From NCBI GenBank assembly GCA_011319805.1, contig SJRY01000260.1, forward strand, positions 124,001 through 188,000: a stretch of DNA of 64,000 nucleotides, written 5' to 3'. Each line of letters opens with the position of its first letter. The stretch's first letter is position 1. A program made the position numbers and the translations under genes. The notes under the pieces are model-generated. The model saw only the letters and a list, made by a program, of their open reading frames with translations, was not told where the DNA came from and made no database searches. The DNA comes from Macrocybe gigantea. Its lineage: Eukaryota; Basidiomycota; Agaricomycetes; Agaricales; Callistosporiaceae. Positions 1-10,219 of this stretch are shown one piece after another.

Positions 1-151
1 CTCAACTGATGGACTCCGACTTGATTTTCGCTTCTCCCATTCTTTATGGTTTCGACCTGACTGACAAGCACTGGCGTAAGTCCTTCCGAAGGCTCACGGC
101 GTCCTCATTTGTTCTCACTTTGCCTAGTCAGGTTCAATGTACAGAATGTCA

Positions 152-424
152 TGTTGGACGTAGGCAGGGACCGAAGGGGCGCGTGAACGCAGGAATCTAA
201 ATGTATAGCCTCAGTGTGTCTGGTAGGACCACTGAGTATGTGATGTAAGTACCTAAATGTATACTACAAGGTACTTCAGTAAGGAATAGAAAATAAATAA
301 ATATACGGGACTCACGCCTCAGTGTGTCTGGTAGGACCACTGAGGCGGGCGACCAGAAGCGAGCGAAATTTTCTAGCCCGCTTACATAACGTGTTGAGGC
401 GGGAGCTCGACTCGACCTCCAACA
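152..424 (-). repeat. 3' LTR of copia 1
   Basis: This 273-bp terminal repeat matches 4781-5053 except at four CpG sites, where this copy keeps C and the other has T. It contains two copies of a hairpin-forming stretch, 209-236 and 317-345, each starting CCTCAGTG and ending CACTGAG(G). Confidence 0.97.
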
Positions 425-450
425 CTCCCCCTCGAGTCAACGACCGTCCG

Positions 451-3400
451 TCAGGCACCGACGCCCATCAAAGCTCGATGTTTTTCAAATTTTGGTCGCG
501 TGAGGGCTTTCGTCATCGAGTCGGCAACCATATCGGCCGTCGGGCAGTACTCGAGGCTCGCAGCGCCCATTTCGACGGTTTGGCGGACGAAATGGAAATG
601 GACGTCGATATGCTTCGTTCGTCCATGAAATTTGGCATCCTTCGACAGCGTAATCGCGCCTTGGTTGTCGCAGAAGAAAGTCGTCGGCTTTTGGAAAGGA
701 AAAATGAAGGAAATTTCGGTAAGTAATTTTTGAATCCAAATTAATTCTTTTGACGCGTGGGTAAGCGCCACGTATTCTGACTCCGTGCTCGATGTGGTTA
801 TTATAGGTTGCTTTTTGCTGCTCCACGACACAGCACCGTCTCCGACGAAGAAGACGTAACCGGAAATCGAGTGGCGGTGGAGCTGGGAAGCCCAGTCGGC
901 ATCCGAGTACCCGAAGACAGCGGTGTGTTTTCCGCCCAAGGTGAGTCTCATCTCTTTCGTCCCGATGAGGTATCTGACAACGCGTTTAGCCGCGTCGAGG
1001 TGTGTTGTGCTCGGCGCTTCGAAGTTCTGGGACAGCGTCGATACGGCGAACGCGATCTCGGGACGGGTCATAACGGCAGCATACATCAGCGACCCGATGA
1101 TTTCTCGATAGCGGGTCTTTTCGGCAGGCGTTAGGAGCTTCGGCGACACGGATGGCGATCCGGGGGTGAGGTCAACAGCGGGTTCCAGTGGTGTCGCGGC
1201 GACGCGTGCACTCTCGAGTCCGTACTTTTCTGCCATCTCCTCAATATAAGCTTTTTGGCTTAATGAAATCATTTTAGCCTCCAGGTCGTGCTCAATCTTG
1301 ACCCTGAGCAGCCAGTTGATTGGTCCGAGATCGACTATCTCGAAGTGCTCGGAGAGCTGGTGCTTCAAGATGCTGGCGGCTGGCTCAGAGTCAGCGAGGA
1401 TCGTGAAGTCGTCCGTTGCGGCGGCCATGATCGTGTATTTGTCACCGTCAGTTTTGTAGAAGACGGCGTGGTCCGCCTCCAGGCGCTTGAGTCCAAGCCC
1501 CTCGGCAATTCGTCGAACAGTCGCGTACCAGTCGTGTGCACCCTGTTTCGTCCCGTAAACCGGCGCAAGGAGCTTGCAGGCCACGGCATCCTCCTTGTCC
1601 TCCAGGTCCTTCGGCAATCTGTGGAATTCGAGGTACTGAGGGGGGAGCTTCATGTAGATGACAATGCCGGGAGGTAGTCGGGCGTTCAGGTAAGCATTTT
1701 TAGCATCGCACTGCGTGATGATAGCGCCTTTCGAGGCCCCTAATGATAATAAAATTCGTAGGGTTTCAGCGTGGACTGTGGGGGCGAAGGTGTCCTTGTA
1801 ATCGACTCCGAATCACTGCCGGAAGCCCTTTGCGACGAGGCGTGCCTTAAATCGAATGATCCGGCCTTCATCATCTCGCTTTCTACGGAACATATAGCGG
1901 CAAGGGATCACGTTGGCGTCCTTTGGGGGGATAACGAGCTCCCAGGTCTTCAGTTTCTCGAATTGGTCAAGTTCAGCCTGGATCACGCATCGCCAATCTT
2001 CACTCTCTTTGCCATTTAAGGCCTCGTCCAGGGTTGGTTCATCCTCGCTCGATACAAGGGCTGTCAACATGGCTTCTTCGAGCCAGTCGAGTGGATTGGT
2101 GCTCTCAGATGCATGTGCTTCGGGCAGTGGGTTTCGGTTGCGCTTTCCGCGACCGTATGTGTTCTCATCGAAGCTCGGGAGACCATCAAGGGAGTTTCGG
2201 CGTCTTTGCGCGTGAGGGGGCGGTTCTTCAGCTGGTGCCTCGACTTCGACGTGTTCGGGTGGCCTCACAGCTTCGGGCTCTCTCGGTTGCTGCTCTGGCT
2301 CTGGTCCGGGTTCAGGCTCGGGTTCGGGTTCAGATTCTGGCTCTCCGAGGATGTCTGGATTGAATGTGTCCCACTCCCCCTCAAGACTGACTTCCTCGGG
2401 GGTGAGTGCATCTTCCCTTGCGAGATAAACATCACGTTCTATGCTGATCCTGTGTTTCCTCGGCCAATAGATGCGGTAGCCCTTTGATTCCTCGTCGTAA
2501 CCGACGAATCGTCCCTTGCTGGCCTGCGGTTCGAGTTTCCCAACTTCGAGCTGCTTGACCCAGACTGGTGCACCCCAAGCCCATATGTTTGAGAGGTCTG
2601 GCTTGACTCCTGTCGCCATCTCGAGTGGCGTTTTTGCCTCGGATAGAGCGCTTGTTGGTACGCGATTCCGAATCCAGATGCTGTGGCAGACGGCTTCGGC
2701 CCAGAGGTATCCAGGAAGCTTCGCGTCAATGAGCATGGCTCGGGCATCCCCAATGTGAGTTCGATTGCCTCGTTCGCTTGCTCCATTTGATGATGAGGAG
2801 TCATGAATGTTTAGGTGATGAACTGTTCCAGCTTTCTCCAGGTGGTCATTGAATTTTCCACTCGTTAACTCGCCTGCTCGATCACACTGGAAGGTTTTGA
2901 TAACTGGTACGTCCCTCTGAGCTTTTACCCATGCCTCGTAATGCTTGTAGTTCTCGAATGCCTCGGATTTGTGCCGCATGAAGTAGACCTTCTCCTTGTG
3001 GCTCCATCGGTCTATAAATAGCAGGAACCAGTATTTTCCACCGAGCGAGCCTATGGATGCCTTGCCCCAGATGTCGGCTGAGATTTTCTCGCCGTATCGC
3101 TGGTATGTGGTCTTGCTCTCTTTCGGGAAGGATTGCCGAGTGATCTTGGCTTGGCTACAGATGTCGCAGTGGTCCTTTGAGGAGTCGGGGTCGAGTTCGA
3201 TTCCAGTGATCATCCCCTTTTGGACCATTTTCCATAAGTCATCGTGGTTGACGTGACCCATCCTATGGTGCAGCTCGTTGATCGAAATGAGACCAGATGA
3301 CACTGCTGCCGTTGGTGTAAGGGGAATGTTTGGTTCGACAACTCGGTAGAGTCCTCGGATGAGTGGAATATGGGCGACAATCGATCGATCAGGCTTCTGG

Positions 3401-4776
3401 ATAATAGAGCAGATCCCATCCTCTTGGTGGGATGCAAAACCACGGCGATCCATAGTTTGTACAGAGACCAGTGTGTAGGCCATGTGAGGTGTGTAATAAA
3501 CGTCTTTAAGAACACTTCTTGTTGGTTTTTCGGAACCGTTTGGCAGGTTGACAATGAGGTCTCCCTGTCCGAGGGCTTGGAATGTCTGTCCGTTTGCGGT
3601 GCGGATTGGCTCGGGATCAATAGTCCGATAGTTTAGGAGCCGATCCTGATCAGGGGTGAAGTGGTGGCTTGCGCTGCAATCGATAATAGTTCCGCTGTAG
3701 AATCCGGTTACCATAGCCTCCTGGATGGCTTTCTCCTGGAGGTCGGAGGTGCAACTGAGTGCGATCAGGGGTTCCTCAAGGTGGGCAGCCATTGCAACAT
3801 TTTCGGTTGGCTTCTCGGAGATGTTCGCACTGGAGGTGGCCTTTGACTTGGCCTTCTCCTTGTTGTGTTTGAACCATGCAGGCATGATGTGAGCTTTACC
3901 TCCCCCTTCCTCATAGCAGTCCTCCTTCGTATGACCAGTTCGGCCACACTTTGGGTTGGTGCATTTCCGTTCGTCTCGCTTCTTCCTTGGCTTTTGCCCC
4001 TTTCCTTTCTCGGGTAGTGCTGCTGCTGCTGCTGCGATCATAGCCGCGTTGGATTTGTTGATGTTGACTTCCATTTTGAGGGAGGTGGCCTCATTGATTA
4101 AGTAGGTCACGACCTCAGAGCTGGTAAGCTGTTTACCGGCAGTCTGGACAGCAGTTGAGTAGGTCTGGAAAATGTTTCGGAAGGTTGGTGCGAGAGATAG
4201 GGATGTACAGATATGGGAAATGAAGGATATGTCAGGGATCGGGCTTCCGGATTCAGTAAGATGCTCTCGGAGCTCAGTCATTCTCGTAAGGTGCTCGCGC
4301 ATGCTTCCGCCCTCGGTGATGCACATATTCTGGAGCTGGGTGATCAGGTTGATCTCGTGAAGGTTGCCTTTGTGGGAATGAATAGAGATAAGCTTTGTCC
4401 ACATGGCAGCAACAGTCTTTTCGTTCTTGATTTGGAGGAACGTGGTGCTGTCTACTGTTTGGTAGATGACCTCTTTTGCCGTTGCTTCCTTCACCTCCCA
4501 GTCATCAAGGGTCTTTGCGTGCTTCTCAACTTCTTCGTTGCTGAGCTTTGTGTGCTTCGGATCCCCTTCTAGATAGAAGTCCTGTCCATCAACAATTACC
4601 TCCTTCAGTTTTAGCACTGTTCCCGTGACATGCCGTTTGACGTTCTTCGACGTGAGATAGTTCACGATCCGCTCCTGCCATGTCGGCCAATTTGTGCTGT
4701 CGCTCCGGAGTTTCGGTAGTGTCACTGTCGTGTTCGTGTTAATGGTCGTAGTCATTTCAGGGTCTGCGGGGCCCAT
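451..4776 (-). CDS. copia 1 gag-pol polyprotein, one internal TGA
   Basis: The single frame holds 1,442 codons and is interrupted only by TGA at 1810-1812, in the RT domain just after the VAKGF motif. Domains in order are: Gag with a CCHC knuckle (Cx4Cx4Hx4C, about 3920-3970); protease region reading DCSASHHF instead of the usual DSGAS; integrase with an HHCC zinc domain (HHRMGH ... CDIC) and a DDE core (SADIWG, CDRAGE, ASERGNRT); RT (KARLVAKGF, ATDDFTI); and RNase H (SDADWAS, STESEY). The ATG at 4774-4776 lies inside the primer binding site. An acidic Pro/Glu repeat (about 2250-2340) links integrase and RT. The altered protease motif and the stop suggest a recently inactivated copy. It acts in cytoplasmic particles and in integration. 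Confidence 0.93.
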
Positions 4777-4780
4777 AACC
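4769..4780 (-). other. primer binding site of copia 1 (initiator tRNA-Met anticodon region)
   Basis: On the minus strand the 12 bases directly after the 5' LTR read GGTTATGGGCCC. That is complementary to the anticodon stem-loop of initiator tRNA-Met (GGGCCCAUAACC) rather than to a tRNA 3' end, the half-tRNA priming mode known for Drosophila copia. The gag ATG is inside this site. Confidence 0.75.
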
Positions 4781-5053
4781 TGTTGGACGTAGGCAGGGAC
4801 TGAAGGGGCGCGTGAATGCAGGAATCTAAATGTATAGCCTCAGTGTGTCTGGTAGGACCACTGAGTATGTGATGTAAGTACCTAAATGTATACTACAAGG
4901 TACTTCAGTAAGGAATAGAAAATAAATAAATATACGGGACTCATGCCTCAGTGTGTCTGGTAGGACCACTGAGGCGGGCGACCAGAAGCGAGCGAAATTT
5001 TCTAGCCTGCTTACATAACGTGTTGAGGCGGGAGCTCGACTCGACCTCCAACA
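4781..5053 (-). repeat. 5' LTR of copia 1
   Basis: This LTR drives the minus-strand element, so the promoter should lie here. The four differences from the other copy are gactga for gaccga, gaatgc for gaacgc, tcatgc for tcacgc and cctgct for cccgct. Each is CpG to TpG. The target duplication tgtca follows at 5054. Confidence 0.97.
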
Positions 5054-5068
5054 TGTCAGCGATATTGT

Positions 5069-5387
5069 TGTAGGAATGTGAAGGGCCCGCTGACACACAG
5101 TGGAGCAGGAACAGAGTGCAAGCAGCCGGATAGACCGTGAGCTAGACTCAGGTTAAGGTTGAGTAGGAAAATTTTCTTTTCATTTTAGTATATAAACTTA
5201 GATGCCATTCACTCACGCACCTCAGCCGTTTCATTACAAACGCTGAGGTGAGCCCCTTCTAGTTTATTTAAACCGCCCGTTATCTTATATAGATTTGTAC
5301 CAGCTCCTTTATTTTAGGTAACTAATACCTCAGCCGTTTCGTTACAAATGCTGAGCTCCTTTATTTTAGTCTCAATTAATTATTAGA
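5069..5387 (+). repeat. 5' LTR of copia 2
   Basis: The 319-bp repeat has a TATA-like sequence (tatataaa, 5189-5196) followed by two copies of a hairpin-forming stretch (5220-5248 and 5328-5355), each CCTCAGC..GTTT paired with AAACGCTGAG(G). Confidence 0.97.
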
Positions 5388-5399
5388 GGTTATGGGCCC
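5388..5399 (+). other. primer binding site of copia 2 (initiator tRNA-Met anticodon region)
   Basis: GGTTATGGGCCC follows the 5' LTR directly, the same site as in copia 1, and includes the gag ATG (5392-5394). Two different families therefore share the half-tRNA-iMet site fused to the start codon. Confidence 0.75.
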
Positions 5400-6513
5400 C
5401 GCGCCCACTGATTTCATGCTTGCTGCAGTTACCTCACTTGCCGACACACTTCCTACGTCTGTACCCAAGCTTGATCCATCTGGGTTGAACTGGGCTGTTT
5501 TCATCGTACGCTTCCAGGACGCTGTCGACGCAAAAGGACAATGGGGCCACTTCAATGGCTCATCACCCTGCCCAGCTGACCCTGACGAGAAGGAGATGCC
5601 TGAGGCAGATAGGAAGGCACGTGCTTCAGAAATTGCTGAATGGGACAAAAATGAGCACGTGGCTCGACAATTGCTTACTCAGAAAATTCCCGACTCTACC
5701 CTTATGCGTGTTCATGCCAAGACCACTGTTAAGGAGCGTTGGGATGCCATCGTTGCTGAATACACCAAGAAGGGAGCATACGCACAGACAGATCTTCGTG
5801 CATGCTTCTTGCAAAGTCATGTTGGCAAGGATGGGAACGTTTGCAAGTTTCTTGATGACCTGCGAGTGAAACGTGAAGAGTTAGCAAGTGTTGGCATGGA
5901 TATTGATGAAAAAGACTATACGTCGACCATAATATCATCCCTCCCTCTGATCCTGTCGAACTTTGCATCCAGCCTTCTTGCAATCACCAAATTCTCTGAA
6001 CGATCAATTTCCCCTGACGAATTGATCTCAGCTATCTCGGAAGAGTACGATCGTCTCCAGTCCCAGAAGTCAAAAAATGGGAATCCAAAAGGCAAGTCGG
6101 ATGACAAGGATGAAGCCTTGGCTGCATCTGGCTCGAAGGGCAAGGAGAAGGGCAAAAAGAGGGAACGAACCTGTTGGGGATGTGGCAAGACAGGCCACAT
6201 TAGGCGCAATTGCCCCGATGAAAAGCCAGATGATGAGAAGGGAAAGAGCAAGGGCGGAACAACCAGTGAGAAACCCAAGGGCTCGGCAAATGTTGCAGAA
6301 TCTGATTCGGAATCAGATGTGGTGCTTGCAGCCTGGGACTCTGATGATGACAATGCCTATGGGAATGGTCAGCTCTGCAACAGTGCCGATGACGTGCGGA
6401 ATGCGTATTTGGATGGACACATCAATGACGATGATCCAAATTGGCCTATTAAGGCTCCACATGCCTTCGCAAACTCCCTGAACAGCCGAGCTCAGTGCTC
6501 GACAACTTTCTAG
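5392..6513 (+). CDS. copia 2 Gag region
   Basis: This is a 373-codon frame starting at the ATG inside the primer binding site. It has a central Gag domain, a lysine-rich stretch and one CCHC zinc knuckle (CWGCGKTGHIRRNC, about 6172-6213). The frame ends at TAG 6511. The downstream protease-integrase-RT frame is shifted by -1 and opens after 6452, giving about 60 bp of overlap. In copia 1 Gag and Pol are in one frame, and I see no slippery heptamer in the overlap. A one-base loss in the A run near 6470 (gcaaac) is therefore the simpler explanation, and this would be the N-terminal part of a single polyprotein. Confidence 0.88.
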   Translation: MGPAPTDFMLAAVTSLADTLPTSVPKLDPSGLNWAVFIVRFQDAVDAKGQWGHFNGSSPCPADPDEKEMPEADRKARASEIAEWDKNEHVARQLLTQKIPDSTLMRVHAKTTVKERWDAIVAEYTKKGAYAQTDLRACFLQSHVGKDGNVCKFLDDLRVKREELASVGMDIDEKDYTSTIISSLPLILSNFASSLLAITKFSERSISPDELISAISEEYDRLQSQKSKNGNPKGKSDDKDEALAASGSKGKEKGKKRERTCWGCGKTGHIRRNCPDEKPDDEKGKSKGGTTSEKPKGSANVAESDSESDVVLAAWDSDDDNAYGNGQLCNSADDVRNAYLDGHINDDDPNWPIKAPHAFANSLNSRAQCSTTF

Positions 6514-9500
6514 CCCAAAGACAGGACCCTGAGGAGCTATCTGGGGGCAAGATGCCTGAGCAATCCTCGGCACTTGTCGTTGACCTGGACTCAGGGGGAG
6601 TCAATGGTGTGTATGCGCTTGAGCCTGCAATGGGAACTGCAGAATGCGAGCGAGTCGAGCTAAATGACTCGGGGTGCACGAAGCACCTGACACCATGCTG
6701 AGAGAAGCTACTGAACTATGAGGAAATCAGTCCACGGTCATTCCAAGGGGCCAACCAAGGTGGTTTTCAGGCTGTCGGCATGGGAGAATTGACCTTGGAC
6801 ATACCAAATGGTGCCGATTCATCCAAACTCCACCTCACTGAGGTATTCTATACTCCCAAAGTTGGATACACACTCGTCTCTATTGGAAAACTCGACGAAC
6901 TTGGGTTCTTTGTGACGTTTGGAGATGGGAAGTGCATTATCCATAAGGGAGAGGATGGGGAAAAGATTGGTGATTTTCCACGGGCTCGAAAAGGCCTATA
7001 CAAGGTTATCCATGATGACGATGAAGCGGATGTCACCGAACTCACACCTGATATTGAGGAGATCTCGCTAGAGAGTCTCCATCGTCGCCTTGGACACATC
7101 TCACTGAAAACTGCACTTCGGATGGTTGAGAATGGCTTCGTGACTGGCCTCTGCCTGGACCCAGGGGCTAAGAATGATTTCTTCTGTGAAGCCTGTGTCT
7201 ATGGTAAGGCAACCCGGAAGCCTGTGCCGAAAATTAGGCAAGGTGAGCATGCTGAGGACTTCGGGAACATTGTCATGTCGCATGTCTGGGGACCAGCACA
7301 AGTTCCGTCAATCCACGGAAAGAAGTACTACGTCTCCTTTATTGATGATGCGAAGTGCTGGGTTACGTTGTACTTCATGCACAAGAAAGACGAGGTTCTG
7401 CGGCATTTCAAGGCTTACCAAACCTGGTGCAAGATGCAACTCAGTGCCGATGTGAAGGTCCTGCAATCTGATCGTGGCGGCGAGTACCTAGGGAAGGAAT
7501 TCACCCTACACCTGGAGGATGAGGGCATCGCACAATGCCTTACTGTCCACAACACTCTGCAGCATAATGGCATAGCTGAGCGCTTGAACCGGACCATCCT
7601 GGAGAGAGTCCGAGCACTGCTACATGCAAGCGGTCACCCATGGAAGCTGTGGGCAGAGTGTGCTCGACATGTCGTCTGGCTAATGAACAGGTCAGCAATG
7701 AAGGCCCTAGAGGGAACAACTCCCTACGAGGCAGTTTTCGGAATAAAACCTGACTTACGTGGCCTGCGGGAATGGGGTGAAAAGTGCTGGGTAAGGCTTG
7801 ATGGCAAGGGACGAAAGCTTGGTGGCCGTGTTCGGCAGGGTTTCTGGCTGGGATTCGACGACCGGAGCAAGGGATGCCGGGTGTATTGGAAAGACAAGGG
7901 CAGCATCACAGTCGAATGCAATGTCTATTTCGATGAGACAGCTGCTGGTGGTAGTGGCCCAATTGAGGGGGAGGATGATGATGAAGACATCGGAATTATC
8001 CCACAGGCAGTGCTAGGGAACAATTCGGATCCATCACCACATGCATCAGAACCCGCATCTGTCAAGGCAACATGAACCTTTGATGGGCTGGATCCCTCCA
8101 ACATAATCGAAGGCAGGCGAACGCGCAAGGCCAGCACCAAGGTAAATGACATCTTGGCTGGCAAGGGAAGTGCTTCTCTGCGCCGTGGAGGACCAGCTGT
8201 CGAGTGAGGCATCCAGCTTCCCCATATCCCAGAAGCCCGCGATGACCAAGGTGAGGTCATATGCGCTGATGAAGACCTGTCAATCCCAGAGGAATATGCC
8301 TTCATGGCCGAAACCAGCGATGCCGAAGGACTTGAACCCCGAACCATCACCGAGGCCAAGCGCCATCCCAACTGGCTACAATGGGAGCAGGGGATCTTGC
8401 AAGAGGTAAAAACGCTGCATGATGCAGGAACCTGGGAGCTTGTCGAGCCACCACTGGGGGTGAATATTGTCGGGTCAAAGTGGGTTTTCCGTGCAAAGAA
8501 AGACGCCACTGGAAATGTTGTTCGCCACAAGGCCCGCCTCGTTGCACAAGGTTTCACCCAAGTCGAAGGTGTCGACTACTTCGACACGTATGCGCCCGTC
8601 GCTCGCCTGGCATCAATCCGAACTGTCCTGGCAATTGCAGCGGAATGGAACATGGGACTGTTCCAAATCGATATAAAAGGGGCCTACCTGTACGGACTCT
8701 TCGAGAATGGCGAGGTCATCTACATGTGACAGGCCCCTGGGTATGCAGCAAAAGGGAAGGAACGCCTGGTGTGCTGTCTTCGTTGCCCACTCTACGGTTT
8801 AAAGCAGTCTGGGTGGCGCTGGTACAAACGTTTGCGCAAGATCATGGAAGATCTCAGCTTTTCTGTTTGTGAAGTCGACGAGGCCGTCTTCTATCGGAAT
8901 GATAGCGACGGCTTAATTATCATTCTGTTCCATGTTGATGACGGGACGATTGCAGCTGACCATGGGTTGGCTGAAAAATTCACGAAGGACATCTCGAAAC
9001 ATGTCGAGATATCTGAGTTCAGGGAACTGCATTGGCTGCTGGGTATTGAGGTCAAGCGGGATGTCGAAAACGGTACGATTCACCTTTCACAGCACTCATA
9101 CATCGATTCCATCCTCCGTCGCTTCGGATTCGATGATCTGAAACCCGTCTCCATCCCTATGGATACTAATCTCCAGCTCTCCTTGATGCAATCGCCAAAG
9201 ACAACACCCGAGGTCGCACAGATGCGAAACATTCCCTATCGCGAGGCCGTTGGTGCCTTGATGTATGCCAACTTAGGAACATGGCCGGATATCTCGTTCG
9301 CGTTGCAAGTCGTTTCGTGTTTCCTGCAGAACCCTGGGCTGGTGCACTGGGAAGCAGTGAAGAAGATCTTCCGTTATCTGAAGGGAATGAAAGATCTGTG
9401 GCTAACTTACAGCGGACGAAAAAGCCCGATGGTTGGCTTTGCTGATGCTGATGGCAGCATGGCTGAAGACCGACGTGCTATATCGGGATATGCATTCCTG

Positions 9501-9893
9501 ATCAATGGCGGAGCCATTTCCTGGAGCTCAAAACAACAGGAGCTCGTGACATTGTCGACAGCAGAAGCGGAGTACGTGGCGGTAACGCATGCAGCGAAGG
9601 AGGCCTTGTGGCTGTGCTCACTAATTTCAGGAGTCTTCGGTGCTGACTTGCCCGCCACCATGCTTTTCTCAGACAACCAGTCAGCTATTGCGCTCGCCAA
9701 AGAACAGAAGTTTCATGCACGTACCAAACACATCGATGTTCGCTTCCACTTCGTATGCTGGGTCATCGAAGAAGGAAAAATTCGACTCGTTTATTGCCCT
9801 ACAAACGACATGGTTGCTGACACGCTCACGAAGGCCTTACCGTCAGCGAAAGTCAAGCATTTCGCATTGCATCTTGGCCTATCCGTGGCTTGA
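6453..9893 (+). pseudogene. copia 2 Pol region, four in-frame TGA stops
   Basis: One continuous reading frame is broken at TGA 6699, 8073, 8205 and 8727. Domains in order are: protease (NDSGCTKHL, about 6664-6690, with an intact DSG); GAG-pre-integrase and HHCC zinc finger (LHRRLGH, about 7078; CEACVYGK); DDE integrase core (SDRGGEY about 7468; HNGIAERLNRT about 7563); RT (KARLVAQGF about 8531; FHVDDG about 8929); and RNase H (ADADG, STAEAEY). At each stop the neighbouring sequence suggests a lost arginine, for example YM-stop-QAPGY where I recall relatives reading YMRQPPG. This is consistent with CGA to TGA. The element cannot now make a full polyprotein. Confidence 0.92.
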
Positions 9894-9900
9894 GGGGGAG

Positions 9901-10219
9901 TGTAGGAATGTGAAGGGCCTGCTGACACACAGTGGAGCAGGAACAGAGTGCAAGCGGCCGGATAGACCGTGAGCTAGACTCGGGTTAAGGTTGAGTAGGA
10001 AAATTTTCTTTTCGTTTTAGTATATAAACTTAGACGCCATTCACTCATGCACCTCAGCCGTTTCATTACAAACGCTGAGGTGAGCCCCTTCTAGTTTATT
10101 TAAACTGCCCGTTATCTTATATAGATTTGTACCAGCTCCTTTATTTTAGGTAACTAATACCTCAGCCGTTTCGTTACAAACGCTGAGCTCCTTTATTTTA
10201 GTCTCAATTAATTATTAGA
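9901..10219 (+). repeat. 3' LTR of copia 2
   Basis: It is identical to 5069-5387 except at eight positions. At each one copy has CG where the other has TG or CA. It ends attattaga, followed by the target duplication attgt. Confidence 0.97.

Larger units (their letters stand above)
152..5053 (-). mobile_element. Ty1/copia LTR retrotransposon 1 (minus strand)
   Basis: The element is 4,902 bp, with two 273-bp LTRs (152-424 and 4781-5053) that begin TG and end CA. It is flanked by the direct repeat tgtca (147-151 and 5054-5058), the expected 5-bp target duplication. It contains one gag-pol frame on the minus strand with the order Gag, protease, integrase, RT, RNase H, which defines copia. A primer binding site abuts the 5' LTR and a purine run (GAGGGGGAG on the minus strand, 425-433) abuts the 3' LTR. 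It interrupts an exon of the AAA ATPase gene. The LTRs differ at four positions, all CpG transitions. Confidence 0.97.
5069..10219 (+). mobile_element. Ty1/copia LTR retrotransposon 2 (plus strand)
   Basis: The element is 5,151 bp with 319-bp LTRs (5069-5387 and 9901-10219) and is flanked by attgt (5064-5068 and 10220-10224). It lies 10 bp from copia 1 in the same AAA exon, in opposite orientation, and belongs to a different family because the LTRs and proteins are dissimilar. LTR ends are TG and GA, which is not canonical. A purine tract (tgagggggag) precedes the 3' LTR. Eight LTR differences are all CpG transitions. It carries four in-frame TGA stops and a frameshift, so it is more decayed than copia 1. 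Confidence 0.97.

Noticed and set aside
6450..6513. Programmed -1 frameshift between copia 2 Gag and Pol
   Set aside because: No X XXY YYZ heptamer is present in the overlap, and the other copia element has one continuous frame. A lost base is simpler.
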